From Bradyrhizobium semiaridum (GTDB taxonomy: Bacteria; Pseudomonadota; Alphaproteobacteria; Rhizobiales; Xanthobacteraceae): DNA of 64,000 nt. The notes beneath the pieces are model-generated. The model was not told the origin of the DNA. It was given only the letters and a program-made list of their open reading frames with translations, and did not search any database. A program made the position numbers and the translations under genes. Numbering within the stretch: position 1 is the first letter of the stretch; every line of letters begins with the position of its first letter. Shown here in pieces: positions 42,237 through 51,479 of this stretch. The stretch is from contig NZ_JAGKJJ010000008.1 in assembly GCF_020329505.1 (NCBI RefSeq), positions 121,235-185,234 of the forward strand, read 5' to 3'.

Positions 42237-43675
42237 AGAAGTTCGGGAGGCGCGCGGACGAGACGCCGGTCCGTCTGTCCGCACTGACGCCAAGCTTGCC
42301 GACTGCGGCAGCGACCATGCTGCCGAAACCGCCTGTCGCGCCGCCGCCGCCGAACCTGGTCGTGGCACCGCCGAGCGCACCCGCTCCGGCACCGAAGCGC
42401 GACGAACCCGCCGCGCACCACCCCGTGCTGTCAGCCTCGCTCCGCGAACGCGTCATCGAACAGATCGAGCCGTCGGTTGCCGCGACCGTATCGCGCGAAG
42501 TGCTGCGGCGGCAGATCGAGGAAATCATCCACGGCATCGCCAACCAGGAACGGCTCGAGATCTCGGGCCGCGAGCAGCTTTATCTGGCGGAGGAGATTGC
42601 CGACGACATGACCGGCTACGGGCCGCTTCGTCCGCTGCTGTTGGACGAGACGGTCAACGACATCATGATCAACGGGCCGAACAACGTCTACGTTGAACGG
42701 GCCGGCAAGCTGGAGCGGGTCGCGGTCCGCTTCCGCGACAATGACCACATCGCATCGGTGGCGCAGAAGATCGCCGCACAGGTCGGCCGGCGCGTCGACG
42801 AATCCAGCCCGATGGTGGACTGCCGTCTGCCGGACGGCAGCCGCGTCAACATCATCCTGCCGCCGCTGGCGATCCACAGCCCCTGCATCTCGATCCGCAA
42901 ATTCCCGAGCCAGCGCTTGAACATTGCCGGGATGATCGAGAACGGCTCGATGAGCGCGGGCATCGGCCAACTGCTCGAGATCGCCTCGCGCTGCCGGCTC
43001 AATGTGCTGATCTCCGGCGGCACCGGCTCCGGCAAGACGACGATGCTCAACGCGATGAGCCAGTTCATCGATCACAGCGAGCGTATCGTCACGATCGAGG
43101 ACGCGGCGGAGCTGCAACTCCAGCAGCCGCACGTGATCAGCCTGGAAACGCGGCCGCCGAGCCTCGAAGGCACGGGGCAGGTGACGCAGCGCGACCTGTT
43201 GTGGAACGCGCTGCGCATGCGGCCGGACCGGATCGTGGTCGGCGAAGTCCGCAGCGTCGAGGCATTCGACATGCTGCAGGCGATGAACACCGGCCATGAC
43301 GGCTCGATCTCCACGGTGCACGCCAACAGCACCCGCGACGCCCTGACCCGCATCGAGAACATGGTGCAGATGGGGCAGGTCAATCTGCCGTCGCGGGCGA
43401 TCCGGGCCCAGATCGTCGCCGCGCTCGATCTCATCGTGCAGGTCGAGCGTATGCGCGACGGCCAGCGCCGCATCGTGCAGGTCAGCGAGGTGATCGGCCT
43501 CGAGGGTGAAGTGATCACCACTAACGACATTGCGCTGTTCGAATACAAGGACGAGGACGTGCACGGGCGGATCTCGGGCACCTACCGGTCCACCAACGCA
43601 ATCCCGAAGTTCAAGAGCCGACTTGTCTATTACGGGCTCGAGCGAGCCTGGGCGGAGGCCATGAGGCAGATATGA
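42233..43675 (+). CDS. cpaF: Tad pilus assembly ATPase CpaF
   Basis: 480 residues. A Pro-rich N-terminus is followed by the GspE/VirB11-type ATPase with Walker [15 protein letters not shown] (near 262), the Asp box [14 protein letters not shown] and Walker B/His-box [19 protein letters not shown] then [12 protein letters not shown]. It powers pilus extension and probably retraction at the inner membrane. The ATG at 42233 overlaps the stop of cpaE; an earlier GTG at 42212 has weaker support. It is followed by tadB with another ATGA overlap. Confidence 0.95.
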   Translation: MKKFGRRADETPVRLSALTPSLPTAAATMLPKPPVAPPPPNLVVAPPSAPAPAPKRDEPAAHHPVLSASLRERVIEQIEPSVAATVSREVLRRQIEEIIHGIANQERLEISGREQLYLAEEIADDMTGYGPLRPLLLDETVNDIMINGPNNVYVERAGKLERVAVRFRDNDHIASVAQKIAAQVGRRVDESSPMVDCRLPDGSRVNIILPPLAIHSPCISIRKFPSQRLNIAGMIENGSMSAGIGQLLEIASRCRLNVLISGGTGSGKTTMLNAMSQFIDHSERIVTIEDAAELQLQQPHVISLETRPPSLEGTGQVTQRDLLWNALRMRPDRIVVGEVRSVEAFDMLQAMNTGHDGSISTVHANSTRDALTRIENMVQMGQVNLPSRAIRAQIVAALDLIVQVERMRDGQRRIVQVSEVIGLEGEVITTNDIALFEYKDEDVHGRISGTYRSTNAIPKFKSRLVYYGLERAWAEAMRQI

Positions 43676-44604
43676 TACCGGACTTCGTGATCGGGACTGT
43701 TCTGGGGCTGCTGGTGTGCGCGGCGATGGTCTCGCTGTGGCTTGACGCAAGGCAGCGGCGCATCAATCGCCAGCTCGAGATTGCGCTGCCGACCTCACAG
43801 GCGGCCAGTCTGCCATCCATCCGTCGCGCGGAGACGGCGTCGAACTGGCAATCGCTCCACAACCTGGCGAGCTACCGGCCCGAAATACCCTACGCGATCC
43901 ATCCGGCCTATGTGCTGCTCGCCGGCGTGGCTGCGGCGGGAGCGGTCTTCTACGTCAACCGCCTGGTCAACTTTTCCACGTTCACGGTGTCGGCGGCGGC
44001 TTTAATCGTGGCCCTGATGGTGGTGCGGGGGATGTTCAAGTGGCAGCAACACCGTTTCGCCAACAGGCTGTTCCGCCAGCTTCCCGATACGATTCAACTG
44101 GTGACGAGCACGGTCCGGTCGGGATTGCCCGTCAACGAGGCGTTCCGCACCATCGCGCGCGAGATGCCGCAACCGACCTCGGGGCAGTTCGCCATCGTCT
44201 GCAGCGAATTGAACCTGGGCAGGCCGCCCGAAGAGGCCGTCGAGGCGATCTATCGTCGAACCCTGGTGCCTGAATACGCGATGTTCGCGGTGACCCTGGC
44301 GGTGCAGTTGAAGTCCGGCGGCAGTCTGGCCGAAACGCTGCAGACGCTGGGCGAGACCGTCAGCCAGCGCGTCGCACTGGCTGCCCGCGCCAAGGCGCTA
44401 GCTGGCGAGGTGATCTTCTCCTCGCGCGCGCTTTCGGCCGCGCCGGTCGTGGTGGGCGGACTGCTCTACATGATCAGCCCGCAGTCGATCGATCTCCTGT
44501 TCACCGATCCGACCGGCAACGTGCTCTTGGCCTATGCAATCGGATCGGTGCTGGTCGGGCACTTCGTCATCCGCTGGATGATCAGACGGGAAACAGCGCT
44601 ATGA
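43672..44604 (+). CDS. tadB: Tad inner-membrane platform protein TadB
   Basis: 310 residues with a T2SSF domain in the second half (RQLPDTIQLVTSTVRSGLPV, then LGRPPEEAVEAIYRRT and LKSGGSLAETLQTLGETV), typical of TadB. Hydrophobic helices lie near residues 1-20, 80-120 and at the end. It forms the inner-membrane platform with TadC. Start ATG 43672 overlaps the stop of cpaF (ATGA), and its own stop overlaps tadC. Confidence 0.93.
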   Translation: MIPDFVIGTVLGLLVCAAMVSLWLDARQRRINRQLEIALPTSQAASLPSIRRAETASNWQSLHNLASYRPEIPYAIHPAYVLLAGVAAAGAVFYVNRLVNFSTFTVSAAALIVALMVVRGMFKWQQHRFANRLFRQLPDTIQLVTSTVRSGLPVNEAFRTIAREMPQPTSGQFAIVCSELNLGRPPEEAVEAIYRRTLVPEYAMFAVTLAVQLKSGGSLAETLQTLGETVSQRVALAARAKALAGEVIFSSRALSAAPVVVGGLLYMISPQSIDLLFTDPTGNVLLAYAIGSVLVGHFVIRWMIRRETAL

Positions 44605-45506
44605 CAGCCGGTCTCGGTTTTGCGGCCCTTGCCATCGCAGCCCTGGCTGCGACTTTTGTGTTGGTCATTCGCGAGATGCATATCCGCGCGTTGAACACGC
44701 GGGTATCGAATGCCGTGCTGGGCATTTCCGACCGCTCGAGCTCCCGCCAGGACATGGTCAGCTGGCTCTCCTCGGTCGGCGCGCGCTATCGCCGCTTTTA
44801 TGCCGAGGAGAATCTAAGCGAGCTTCGCACGATCCTGCAGGCCTCCGGCTTCAATCATTACCGCACCCTGCCGATCTGGATTGGTGTCAAGGTCGTCAGC
44901 ACGTTCCTGTTTCCGATTGCGGCGTTCATCATTGCGCAGCTTCTCGGACGGCCGTTGACGGACGTGCTGATCTACACGCTGCTCGGCGTGGCGATCGGAA
45001 TCATGCTGCCGCGGTTCATCCTTTTCATGTTGAAGCGGCGCTTCGATGCGGCCATCCGGCTGGGTACACCGGATACGATCGATTTGCTGGTGGTGTGCAG
45101 CGAGGCCGGCATGGGCCTCGAGAGCGGGCTGGAGCGCGTCGCCGAAGAGATGAAGGAAACCAATCCGGCCATGACCCAGGTGCTGCGCGGCCTGCTCGAC
45201 GACCTGCGGATCCTGCCGAACCGCGCCGAAGCCTTCGAGAAGCTGTCGGCCAGGTCGGACGGGCTCCGCCGTTTCGGCACCATGGTGAGCCAGAGCCTGC
45301 AATACGGCACGCCGCTGAGCCAGGCGCTGCGCACCATCGCGGCCGATCTTCGTCAGGAGCGCATCACCAAGCTGGAGGAGCGGGCGCACAAGCTCGGCGC
45401 CAAGCTGACCGTTCCAATGGTGCTGTTCCTACTCCCGGCGATGTTCATTATCCTCGGTGCAAGCCCGTTCCTGCACCTCGTGCAGGCCTTCAAGAACATC
45501 CAGTAG
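44601..45506 (+). CDS. tadC: Tad inner-membrane platform protein TadC
   Basis: 301 residues with one T2SSF domain (LGTPDTIDLLVVCSEAGMGL, then EETKETNPAMTQ-like and TMVSQSLQYGTPLSQALRTI), and membrane helices at the start, near 95-140 and at the end. It is the second platform protein of the Tad system. The ATG at 44601 overlaps the stop of tadB (ATGA). The next gene starts seven bases after its stop. Confidence 0.93.
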   Translation: MTAGLGFAALAIAALAATFVLVIREMHIRALNTRVSNAVLGISDRSSSRQDMVSWLSSVGARYRRFYAEENLSELRTILQASGFNHYRTLPIWIGVKVVSTFLFPIAAFIIAQLLGRPLTDVLIYTLLGVAIGIMLPRFILFMLKRRFDAAIRLGTPDTIDLLVVCSEAGMGLESGLERVAEEMKETNPAMTQVLRGLLDDLRILPNRAEAFEKLSARSDGLRRFGTMVSQSLQYGTPLSQALRTIAADLRQERITKLEERAHKLGAKLTVPMVLFLLPAMFIILGASPFLHLVQAFKNIQ

Positions 45507-45513
45507 GCGACCA

Positions 45514-45978
45514 ATGAGCATGGTTCGAGCGAGGCATACGGGCTGCAGGAGGTCCCTCATCAGGGATCAGCGCGGCGCCGTCTCGTTCGAGATGCCGTTC
45601 GTCACGTTGTTCCTGATCATGCTCCTGCTGCTGCCGCTTGCCGACATGGCGATCGCGGGCTTTCAATTCGTATCGGCCTGGGAGTCGTTGCGCGCGTTCG
45701 GGCAGGTGATCCAGTACGACGCGCCGACGGACCTTGATAACACCACGACCTGGAAATCAACGGCGATCGGCAAAGCCGATTCCAGGTATCCGATTTCCAA
45801 TCTTCAGATCATTTGCGGCGATACGGGTGCTACCTGCACGTCGACCAATGCACTGACGGCGCCCATCAAGTACTACTCGTACCAGACGAGTGTCACCTTG
45901 GCACCCATGGTCCTGAGCACGGTGCTGTGCAACCCGTCCTGCACGTACACGCTGTCTTATTCGGAGCGGTTTCAATGA
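45514..45978 (+). CDS. TadE-like pseudopilin
   Basis: 154 residues. A basic leader (RARHTGCRRSLIRDQRG) ends before AVSFEMPFVTLFLIMLLLL. A Gly followed by the +5 Glu (AVSFE) and a single helix match TadE-like pseudopilins processed by the A24 peptidase. The exported part has three to four Cys (ICGDTGATCTST, LCNPSCTYTL). It is a minor structural or assembly subunit of the Tad pilus. The stop overlaps the next gene by ATGA. Confidence 0.82.
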   Translation: MSMVRARHTGCRRSLIRDQRGAVSFEMPFVTLFLIMLLLLPLADMAIAGFQFVSAWESLRAFGQVIQYDAPTDLDNTTTWKSTAIGKADSRYPISNLQIICGDTGATCTSTNALTAPIKYYSYQTSVTLAPMVLSTVLCNPSCTYTLSYSERFQ

Positions 45979-47336
45979 GGCGTTCCATGCGCAACATGCT
46001 CAAGAGCCGTCGCGGCTCGGCCGCGTTCGCAACCGTCGTGGCGCTGATCCCCCTGATGGGAGCGATCGCGCTCGGGGGCGAGGCGGGAACGTGGTACGTC
46101 ACCAGGCATCACGCCCAGAATGCCGCCGATGCCGCGGCCTATTCGGGCGCTTTGGCGCTGTCGTGCTCGCTCGCCGCCTCGTCAAGCGTAAGCAGTTGCA
46201 TCGATACAAATACGTTCGAGTACCGCGGCAAGCAATTTGCTGCACAGAATGGCTTCTGCAACTCCGGCGACACGTCGTATCCGGGCTCGCGCTGTATAAC
46301 CAGCATGCCGACCGGGACTTCGCAGACCGTCACGATCACGCAACTTACAACATGGAATGGAGATACCGGGAATTTTGTTCAGGCCAACGTCAGTCAGCAG
46401 CAGCCTGCGTTCCTGGCAAAATTCCTCGGTCTGTCCACGGTTACCATTGCTGCGAGAGGCACCGCGAAGATAGTCGAAGTGACGAATCCGTGTGTTCTGG
46501 CCCTGAAGGACTCGATTACCTTCCAGGGGAGCACAACCGTAAACTCTCCGAAATGCGGACTGGCATCGAACAACACCTCCCAGAATTCGGTCGACTTCAC
46601 GGGTAACGGGCTCAACGTCACCAATGTTGGTACGATCTCCGGCGCGGGTGGCTGCAAGGACACGGGCGGTGCCCAGTGCGGCAAGGCAATTACATTTGCA
46701 CCGCCGTCGCCTGATCCGTTGAGCGGGCTGAATGCAGCGATTTCCGCGTTGACCCCGGCAAACTTCACAGGCGGCTCGTGTGGTTCGACGCTGAAGGCGT
46801 ATGGGCCCGCAACCTCCACTACCGGGCCCTGTTACAACACGACGTGGCCATCGGGAAATGTGACCCTGAGTGGCGTCTATTTCCTGACCGGAGATATCAG
46901 GATCAACGGTAGCCCCACGATCAGTGGAACGGCCACTTTGATCCTGATGCCTCCGAAGTTTCTAAACGCCTCTGACACGGGGGCGACCCTGACGATCACG
47001 GGTAATCCGACGATCCAGCTCACCGCCTTGGATAGCGTATCCACCACGCAAGTGCCGGCTGCAATGGCTTCAGTTGTCGGTCTGATGAGCAAATTGCTCA
47101 TCTATGATCCCGAAGTGAGCTCGAACCTCAAGATATCGGGCAATTCGAGCAGCTACTTCAATGGCATTACGTACGCGCCGAATGCTGACGTTCTGTACCA
47201 AGGCAGCACTGCGAGTTACACCTGCGTCGAGGTTATAGCCAAGGGTGTGCAATTGTCGGGCAACTCCTACTTCGACAATACAGGGTGCCCCGCCAGCGTC
47301 ATGGCGCATAGCCGGTACGTCCGAATGGTGCCGTGA
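45975..47336 (+). CDS. TadG-like protein with a beta-helix-like C-terminal part
   Basis: 453 residues. The N-terminal 60 residues match TadG/Flp-assembly proteins (GSAAFATVVALIPLMGAIAL, then RHHAQNAADAAAYSGALALS). A typical TadG continues with a von Willebrand A domain; here instead the rest is Ser/Thr/Asn/Gly-rich with repeated 'ITFQGSTTVNSPKCGLA', 'NVTLSGVYFLTGDIRING' and 'LKISGNSSSYFNG' strands, which look like a right-handed beta-helix or another adhesive fold. No von Willebrand metal site was found. Start ATG at 45975 overlaps the preceding stop; the end overlaps the next gene (TGATG). It may act at the pilus tip or surface. Confidence 0.8.
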   Translation: MRRSMRNMLKSRRGSAAFATVVALIPLMGAIALGGEAGTWYVTRHHAQNAADAAAYSGALALSCSLAASSSVSSCIDTNTFEYRGKQFAAQNGFCNSGDTSYPGSRCITSMPTGTSQTVTITQLTTWNGDTGNFVQANVSQQQPAFLAKFLGLSTVTIAARGTAKIVEVTNPCVLALKDSITFQGSTTVNSPKCGLASNNTSQNSVDFTGNGLNVTNVGTISGAGGCKDTGGAQCGKAITFAPPSPDPLSGLNAAISALTPANFTGGSCGSTLKAYGPATSTTGPCYNTTWPSGNVTLSGVYFLTGDIRINGSPTISGTATLILMPPKFLNASDTGATLTITGNPTIQLTALDSVSTTQVPAAMASVVGLMSKLLIYDPEVSSNLKISGNSSSYFNGITYAPNADVLYQGSTASYTCVEVIAKGVQLSGNSYFDNTGCPASVMAHSRYVRMVP

Positions 47337-47749
47337 TGAGAAAGCTCGACCAGCGCGGCGTCGCGGCATTTGAGTTCTGCGTGATCGCGTTTGCGCTGTT
47401 CATGGCGATGTTCTCGATCATCGATCTCGCGCGCTACGCGATCACCATGCAGTCATTGCGGACGCTTGCGAGCGTTGCTGCCCGGACGATCACGGTCAGC
47501 GACTGCTACGTGAATGCCGCCCTCAACAAGACGACCCCAGCTTGCCCGAGCGACCCATTGTCTCTCACGCAAAAGCAGGACGCCGCTCCGTTCCTGTACA
47601 CCAACGGTGCCGCGGCGGCGCCCACCGTGAGTTCGACAGTCGGGACATCTGTCATCACCGTCACGGCGTCGCAAAATTTCACGATGATACTGCCGTTCTG
47701 GGGCACGCTGGCGAACGCGCCGAGCGCGTACATCAAGGTCCCATTCTAG
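47336..47749 (+). CDS. TadE-family pseudopilin
   Basis: 137 residues. After KLDQRG comes VAAFEFCVIAFALFMAMFSI, so the Glu at +5 and a single N-terminal helix fit TadE. It continues with IDLARYAITMQSLRTLASVA and an exported part with a Cys pair. It probably forms a small complex with the TadE-like and TadG-like proteins encoded just upstream. ATG 47336 shares its first base with the last base of the TadG-like stop. It is the last gene of the tight run before a 402-base gap. Confidence 0.85.
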   Translation: MRKLDQRGVAAFEFCVIAFALFMAMFSIIDLARYAITMQSLRTLASVAARTITVSDCYVNAALNKTTPACPSDPLSLTQKQDAAPFLYTNGAAAAPTVSSTVGTSVITVTASQNFTMILPFWGTLANAPSAYIKVPF

Positions 47750-48151
47750 GCGCCGGCGATTCGCCTGGCACGAATTGTCGGACGGGTGCCGGTCCGGCAG
47801 CCCGGGCGCGGCCGTTTGCGGCCGGGCCTGTCGTAACCACTCAAGGCGGCTCGGAAGTGGTGCGCGCTGGCAACATCGGGCAGTTTTCTCCAGTGTTGCC
47901 GCAAGCTTCCGACGGTCTTTTCTTGCAAACGAGGCGTATGGCGGGGAATGATCGCGGTGCCGCATTTTTGCGGTCGGCGAGTGGCCGGGACGTACCCCGG
48001 GGCAGCGCGCGCCGGAAATGGGATTTCCAAGTAACTATTTGTAGTCGGACACATTGTAAGCTCCACGGCGTCGTGTGCGAAGGAGAGTGAAGGGAAGCCG
48101 GGGAGCCGTAAATTTACGGAAGTCGCGATTGCTGCGGCGGAGGGGATTCGA
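47750..48151. other. Intergenic region before cpaC
   Basis: 402 bases. It contains GC-rich hairpins near 47750-47830 without a T-tract and the palindrome at 48106-48119. A good ribosome-binding site GGCGGAGGGG at 48136-48145 serves cpaC. No gene was found. The gap suggests that cpaC has its own promoter. Confidence 0.5.
48106..48119. promoter_or_regulatory. 14-bp perfect palindrome CCGTAAATTTACGG before cpaC
   Basis: A perfect dyad, 33 bases before the cpaC ATG. A 13/14 match, CCGTAAATTCACGG, occurs at 60918-60931 after the second exporter's adaptor gene. Could be a protein site or an RNA hairpin. Confidence 0.4.
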
Positions 48152-49774
48152 ATGAGAAGCGGTCGCGTCTGGGGTAGCGCGGAACGTGGTCTGTTCGCCT
48201 TGAGCGTGGTCGCTCTTGGAGGGGCGCTGGCCTTTTTCCCGGCCGTGGATCGCGCGACGGCTGCGGACCGGCGGGGTGGCGGCGGCGTCTTCGTCAGCGA
48301 GATGAACGACGTCCAGCGCATCAAGTTGACCGTCAACAAGTCGCGCACCTTCAGGGTCGATACGCCGTTCACGACCATCGTGGCGGGCTCGCCCGAGATC
48401 ATCGACGTGAAGTCGCTGAGCGATCACCTGATCTACATCCAGGGCAAGAAGACCGGCTCCACCAACGTCATCCTGTTCGACAGCTCGATGAAGCAGATCG
48501 GCATTCTCGACGTCGAGGTGACCGTCGACATCGGCAATCTGCAGCAGAACATCGCGAGCAGCACAGGTGCACGGGGCATCCGTGTTTCTGCGTCCCAGGG
48601 TCAGGTGGTGCTGAGCGGAACGGCCGCCGATGCGGTCTCCGCCGAGCGCGCGCTGACGATTGCCAAGGGCAGCGTTCCCGAGGGCGGCATTGTCGTCAAC
48701 GCGATGAGCGTTGCGGCACCGCAGCAGGTGATGCTCGAGGTACGCTTCCTCGAGGTCAACCGGCAGGCCGGCCGCAATCTCGGTGTCAACCTTTATGCGG
48801 CGAACGCCAATGGCACCAATGTGGGGAACACGGGGCTGGGCGGCATCAACATCATCGGTCGAGCGCCTATCGGTGGTCGGAACGGTAGTGTTGGCGCGCC
48901 ACCGACGGGAAGCCTCCCGCTGCTTGAAACGGCTCAAACGCTGGTCGGCACCGCCGGCGGCATTTCTCCGGCTCCGTTCGGAAGCCTCTTGACCAGCATC
49001 ATCAGAACCAGCAGCGGCGCCTCGGTCGATCTGCTGATCACGGCGCTGGAGCAAAAGGGATTGGCTCGCCGCCTGGCGGAGCCGAATTTGACCACGCTGT
49101 CGGGCGATGCCGCGCGCTTCCTGGCCGGCGGTGAGTTTCCGGTGCCGGTCCCGACACAGTCGGCAGCCGGCTTTCCGACCGTGTCGATCGACTACAAGAA
49201 GTTCGGCGTTGAGCTGGCCTTTGTGCCGACCGTTCTGTCGCGCGGCGTGATCAACCTCCGGGTCGAGCCGTCGGTCAGTGAGCTGGATTTTACCAACTCG
49301 GTGGTGATCCAGGGCACCAGCGTGCCTTCGCTGACCCGTCGCGACGCGCGCACCACGGTCGAATTGCGCGACGGCCAGAGCTTTGCAATCGCCGGCCTGT
49401 TGCAAACCCGCAACCGCCAGGATGTCTCGCAGCTGCCCTGGATCGGCTCGGTGCCTGTCATCGGCACCCTGTTCAGCAGCAAGTCCTACCAGCAGGAAGA
49501 GACCGATCTCGTCATCATCGTGACGCCGCGCCTGGTGGCGCCGGCGGCGCCCGGCCAGCAACTGGCGTCGCCGCTCGACTCCCGCCTGCCGGCCAATGAC
49601 GTCGACTTCTTCCTCAACGGCCAGATGGACGTTCGCAAGCGTTACGACGACTACGTCAACTCCGGCGGCGAGGTGAAGGGGCCTTACGGCCACATCATCG
49701 CGCCGAATGCGATCGTGCCCGTTCCGCCACCGGCCGTTGGTGCGAACCAGCCGGTCGTGAAAACGCTGAACTAG
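48152..49774 (+). CDS. cpaC: Tad outer-membrane secretin CpaC
   Basis: 540 residues. Signal-type N-terminus (GLFALSVVALGGALAFFPAV), a BON-like domain (IDVKSLSDHLIYIQGKKTGS), then the secretin core with the hallmark ARRLAEPNLTTLSGDAARFL and GGEFPVPVPT, and the C-terminal ETDLVIIVTPRLV. It forms the outer-membrane ring for the pilus. In many Tad loci cpaC precedes cpaE/F; here it follows the TadE/TadG genes. A CpaD-type lipoprotein is not present. The RBS is GGAGGGG. The gene is followed at 12 bases by a small lipoprotein gene. Confidence 0.95.
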   Translation: MRSGRVWGSAERGLFALSVVALGGALAFFPAVDRATAADRRGGGGVFVSEMNDVQRIKLTVNKSRTFRVDTPFTTIVAGSPEIIDVKSLSDHLIYIQGKKTGSTNVILFDSSMKQIGILDVEVTVDIGNLQQNIASSTGARGIRVSASQGQVVLSGTAADAVSAERALTIAKGSVPEGGIVVNAMSVAAPQQVMLEVRFLEVNRQAGRNLGVNLYAANANGTNVGNTGLGGINIIGRAPIGGRNGSVGAPPTGSLPLLETAQTLVGTAGGISPAPFGSLLTSIIRTSSGASVDLLITALEQKGLARRLAEPNLTTLSGDAARFLAGGEFPVPVPTQSAAGFPTVSIDYKKFGVELAFVPTVLSRGVINLRVEPSVSELDFTNSVVIQGTSVPSLTRRDARTTVELRDGQSFAIAGLLQTRNRQDVSQLPWIGSVPVIGTLFSSKSYQQEETDLVIIVTPRLVAPAAPGQQLASPLDSRLPANDVDFFLNGQMDVRKRYDDYVNSGGEVKGPYGHIIAPNAIVPVPPPAVGANQPVVKTLN

Positions 49775-49785
49775 GGGTAGCGAGG

Positions 49786-50181
49786 ATGACCATCAGGTAT
49801 CTGGCACTGCTCGCGCCCTTCCTGCTCGGGGGCTGCTACGGGGTAGCCGGCCATGACGAGATGGAGCGCTACGTCCAGCGCTCCGACACGCTCACGATGA
49901 GCGCGGGCAATGCCAAGGAGGTCAACGCCGCGACCCATACGATCAATCCCTGGCCGGCCTATGTGGGCGATCGCAGGATCGCATACGACGCGCGACGTAC
50001 GGGCGGTGCGGTGACGCGCTATGGCAATCAGCAACGCCCGCTCGATCAGCTCCCCGACATGGGCGATCCGACCAAGGCGATGGGCCAGCCGCCGCCCGTC
50101 ACCACGATTCAGAACGTCAATACGACCGGATTGGGAGCGGGGACGGGTGGATCAATCGCCGTTGGGGTCGGAGCCAAATAG
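49786..50181 (+). CDS. Small Tad-associated lipoprotein
   Basis: 131 residues. The N-terminus MTIRYLALLAPFLLGGC has a lipobox (LLGGC17). The mature part is mostly polar (GHDEMERYVQRSDTLTMSAG, NAATHTINPWPAYV, then a Gly/Asn-rich tail with TTIQNVNTTGLGAGTGG). It starts 12 bases after cpaC with a GAGG ribosome-binding site, so the two are in one operon. In position it replaces CpaD, which is otherwise absent, but I see no clear CpaD similarity. A secretin-assembly or pilotin role is inferred from location. Confidence 0.72.
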   Translation: MTIRYLALLAPFLLGGCYGVAGHDEMERYVQRSDTLTMSAGNAKEVNAATHTINPWPAYVGDRRIAYDARRTGGAVTRYGNQQRPLDQLPDMGDPTKAMGQPPPVTTIQNVNTTGLGAGTGGSIAVGVGAK

Positions 50182-50284
50182 TGCTGAGCCGATGTGTGTC
50201 GGCTTGCCGAACTGATCTCGGCGTTTTGGCCGAGTCATTTATTTTGTTGGTTGTTTTGCGATGAGCTTTCGAATGGGGCAAGAG

Positions 50285-50851
50285 ATGCGCTGGAAATGGC
50301 GAATGGGGCGAAGATTGCATCGTCTCGCTCCAGCGCTGATCTGTTGCTGCTTGGCTCCCGGTCTTGCCGGCTGCGATTACACGACGCGGGAGGCTGCGAT
50401 CGTCGCTCCCGTGGACCCGCCGGGCGGCGACCCCGTGCAGGAACCGACCGACGTCAAATATTATCCCTCCGACGAGCCGGTGCGGCTCGGGCTCGAGCAT
50501 TTCAACCGCGGCAACTACGGGATGGCCCAGCGCTATTTCAAGGACGCGGTCGAGAAATCGCCGAAGGACGTGACCGCCTGGGTCGGGCTCGCCGCGAGCT
50601 ATGACCGGATCCGCCGCTTCGACCTCGCCGACCAGGCCTATGCGCAGGCGGTTCGGCTTGGCGGCAAGACCGTGCAGGTCCTCAACGACCAGGGATACTC
50701 GTACATGCTGCGCGGCAATCTGAGCGCGGCGCGCCGCAAGTTCGAGGAGGCGTATTCGCTCGATCCGGGCAATCCGGTGATCGCCAACAACCTCGAGCTT
50801 CTCAACGGCAGCCGGAAGTTCATCGAACGGCCGCCGAACAATCAGCCATAA
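50285..50851 (+). CDS. TadD-like TPR lipoprotein
   Basis: About 188 residues from the ATG at 50285; starts at 50261 and 50303 are also possible. Signal segment APALICCCLAPGLAGC with lipobox (LAGC). The mature part has three TPR-like repeats (LEHFNRGNYGMAQRYFKDAV, AWVGLAASYDRIRRFDLADQ, then GYSYMLRGNLSAARRKFEEA). TadD is a TPR lipoprotein that helps to localise Tad components. It follows the small lipoprotein by about 100 bases and probably closes the Tad gene group. Confidence 0.85.
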   Translation: MRWKWRMGRRLHRLAPALICCCLAPGLAGCDYTTREAAIVAPVDPPGGDPVQEPTDVKYYPSDEPVRLGLEHFNRGNYGMAQRYFKDAVEKSPKDVTAWVGLAASYDRIRRFDLADQAYAQAVRLGGKTVQVLNDQGYSYMLRGNLSAARRKFEEAYSLDPGNPVIANNLELLNGSRKFIERPPNNQP

Positions 50852-50948
50852 TCCGATAATCCGCTGTCAACGCTGCGCGGCCGCGCCGGGAACCATTAAG
50901 ACAAGTTAAATGGTTTAGACCTAAGACGAGCCATTGGTTTTCTGACCT

Positions 50949-51479
50949 ATGGCTTGTTTCATGAATCGCCTTTTCAAGCTGCAATTGCTGGGGCCGTGCG
51001 TGCTGTTTGCGGCCACCCTTGGCGCCGAGCTCGCTGCGCAGGCTTTGCAGCATGCGCCGAGCTCCGAGCTGCTGTGGTTCATCAATCTCAGGATCTTCGG
51101 CATCTTCCAGCGCAGCCACGCACTGCTCAGCGGGTTCGTTGCGATCGACGGTTTTCAGTTCTTCGGGGTTGCGCTTCCGCTATTCCTGCTGGCCTGCGTT
51201 GCGCTTGTCGCCAGGGCGAGGCCGGCCTTCACCGTCGCAACGCATCTGAGCGCCGGCTATGCGGGCTTCCTGGTCTACGCCTGGCAGGCGGGCGTTCCCA
51301 CCACGGCGCAGGCCTCGCTCGGCTCGATCGCGGTGCCGTCAGGCGCCGGCCTGTATGTGATGGCGACAATTCTGGGCGCGTGCTTGCTGTCGTTCGCGAT
51401 CACCCACATGCTTTATTTCCAGGCGGTGCGCCAGGAGATCGCGGCCTTCATGCACTGGCTGCGACCCGCCGCGGCGTAA
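50949..51479 (+). CDS. Four-helix membrane protein of unknown function
   Basis: 176 residues with about four hydrophobic helices (LLGPCVLFAATLGAELAAQ, FFGVALPLFLLACVALVAR, AGYAGFLVYAWQAG and VMATILGACLLSFAITHML). No catalytic motif is recognised. The start ATG at 50949 lacks a clear ribosome-binding site; an ATG at 50961 is the alternative. It lies downstream of the Tad genes on the same strand. A TTAA-N6-TTAA sequence (50896-50909) lies upstream but has the wrong spacing for CtrA. Function unknown. Confidence 0.7.
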   Translation: MACFMNRLFKLQLLGPCVLFAATLGAELAAQALQHAPSSELLWFINLRIFGIFQRSHALLSGFVAIDGFQFFGVALPLFLLACVALVARARPAFTVATHLSAGYAGFLVYAWQAGVPTTAQASLGSIAVPSGAGLYVMATILGACLLSFAITHMLYFQAVRQEIAAFMHWLRPAAA

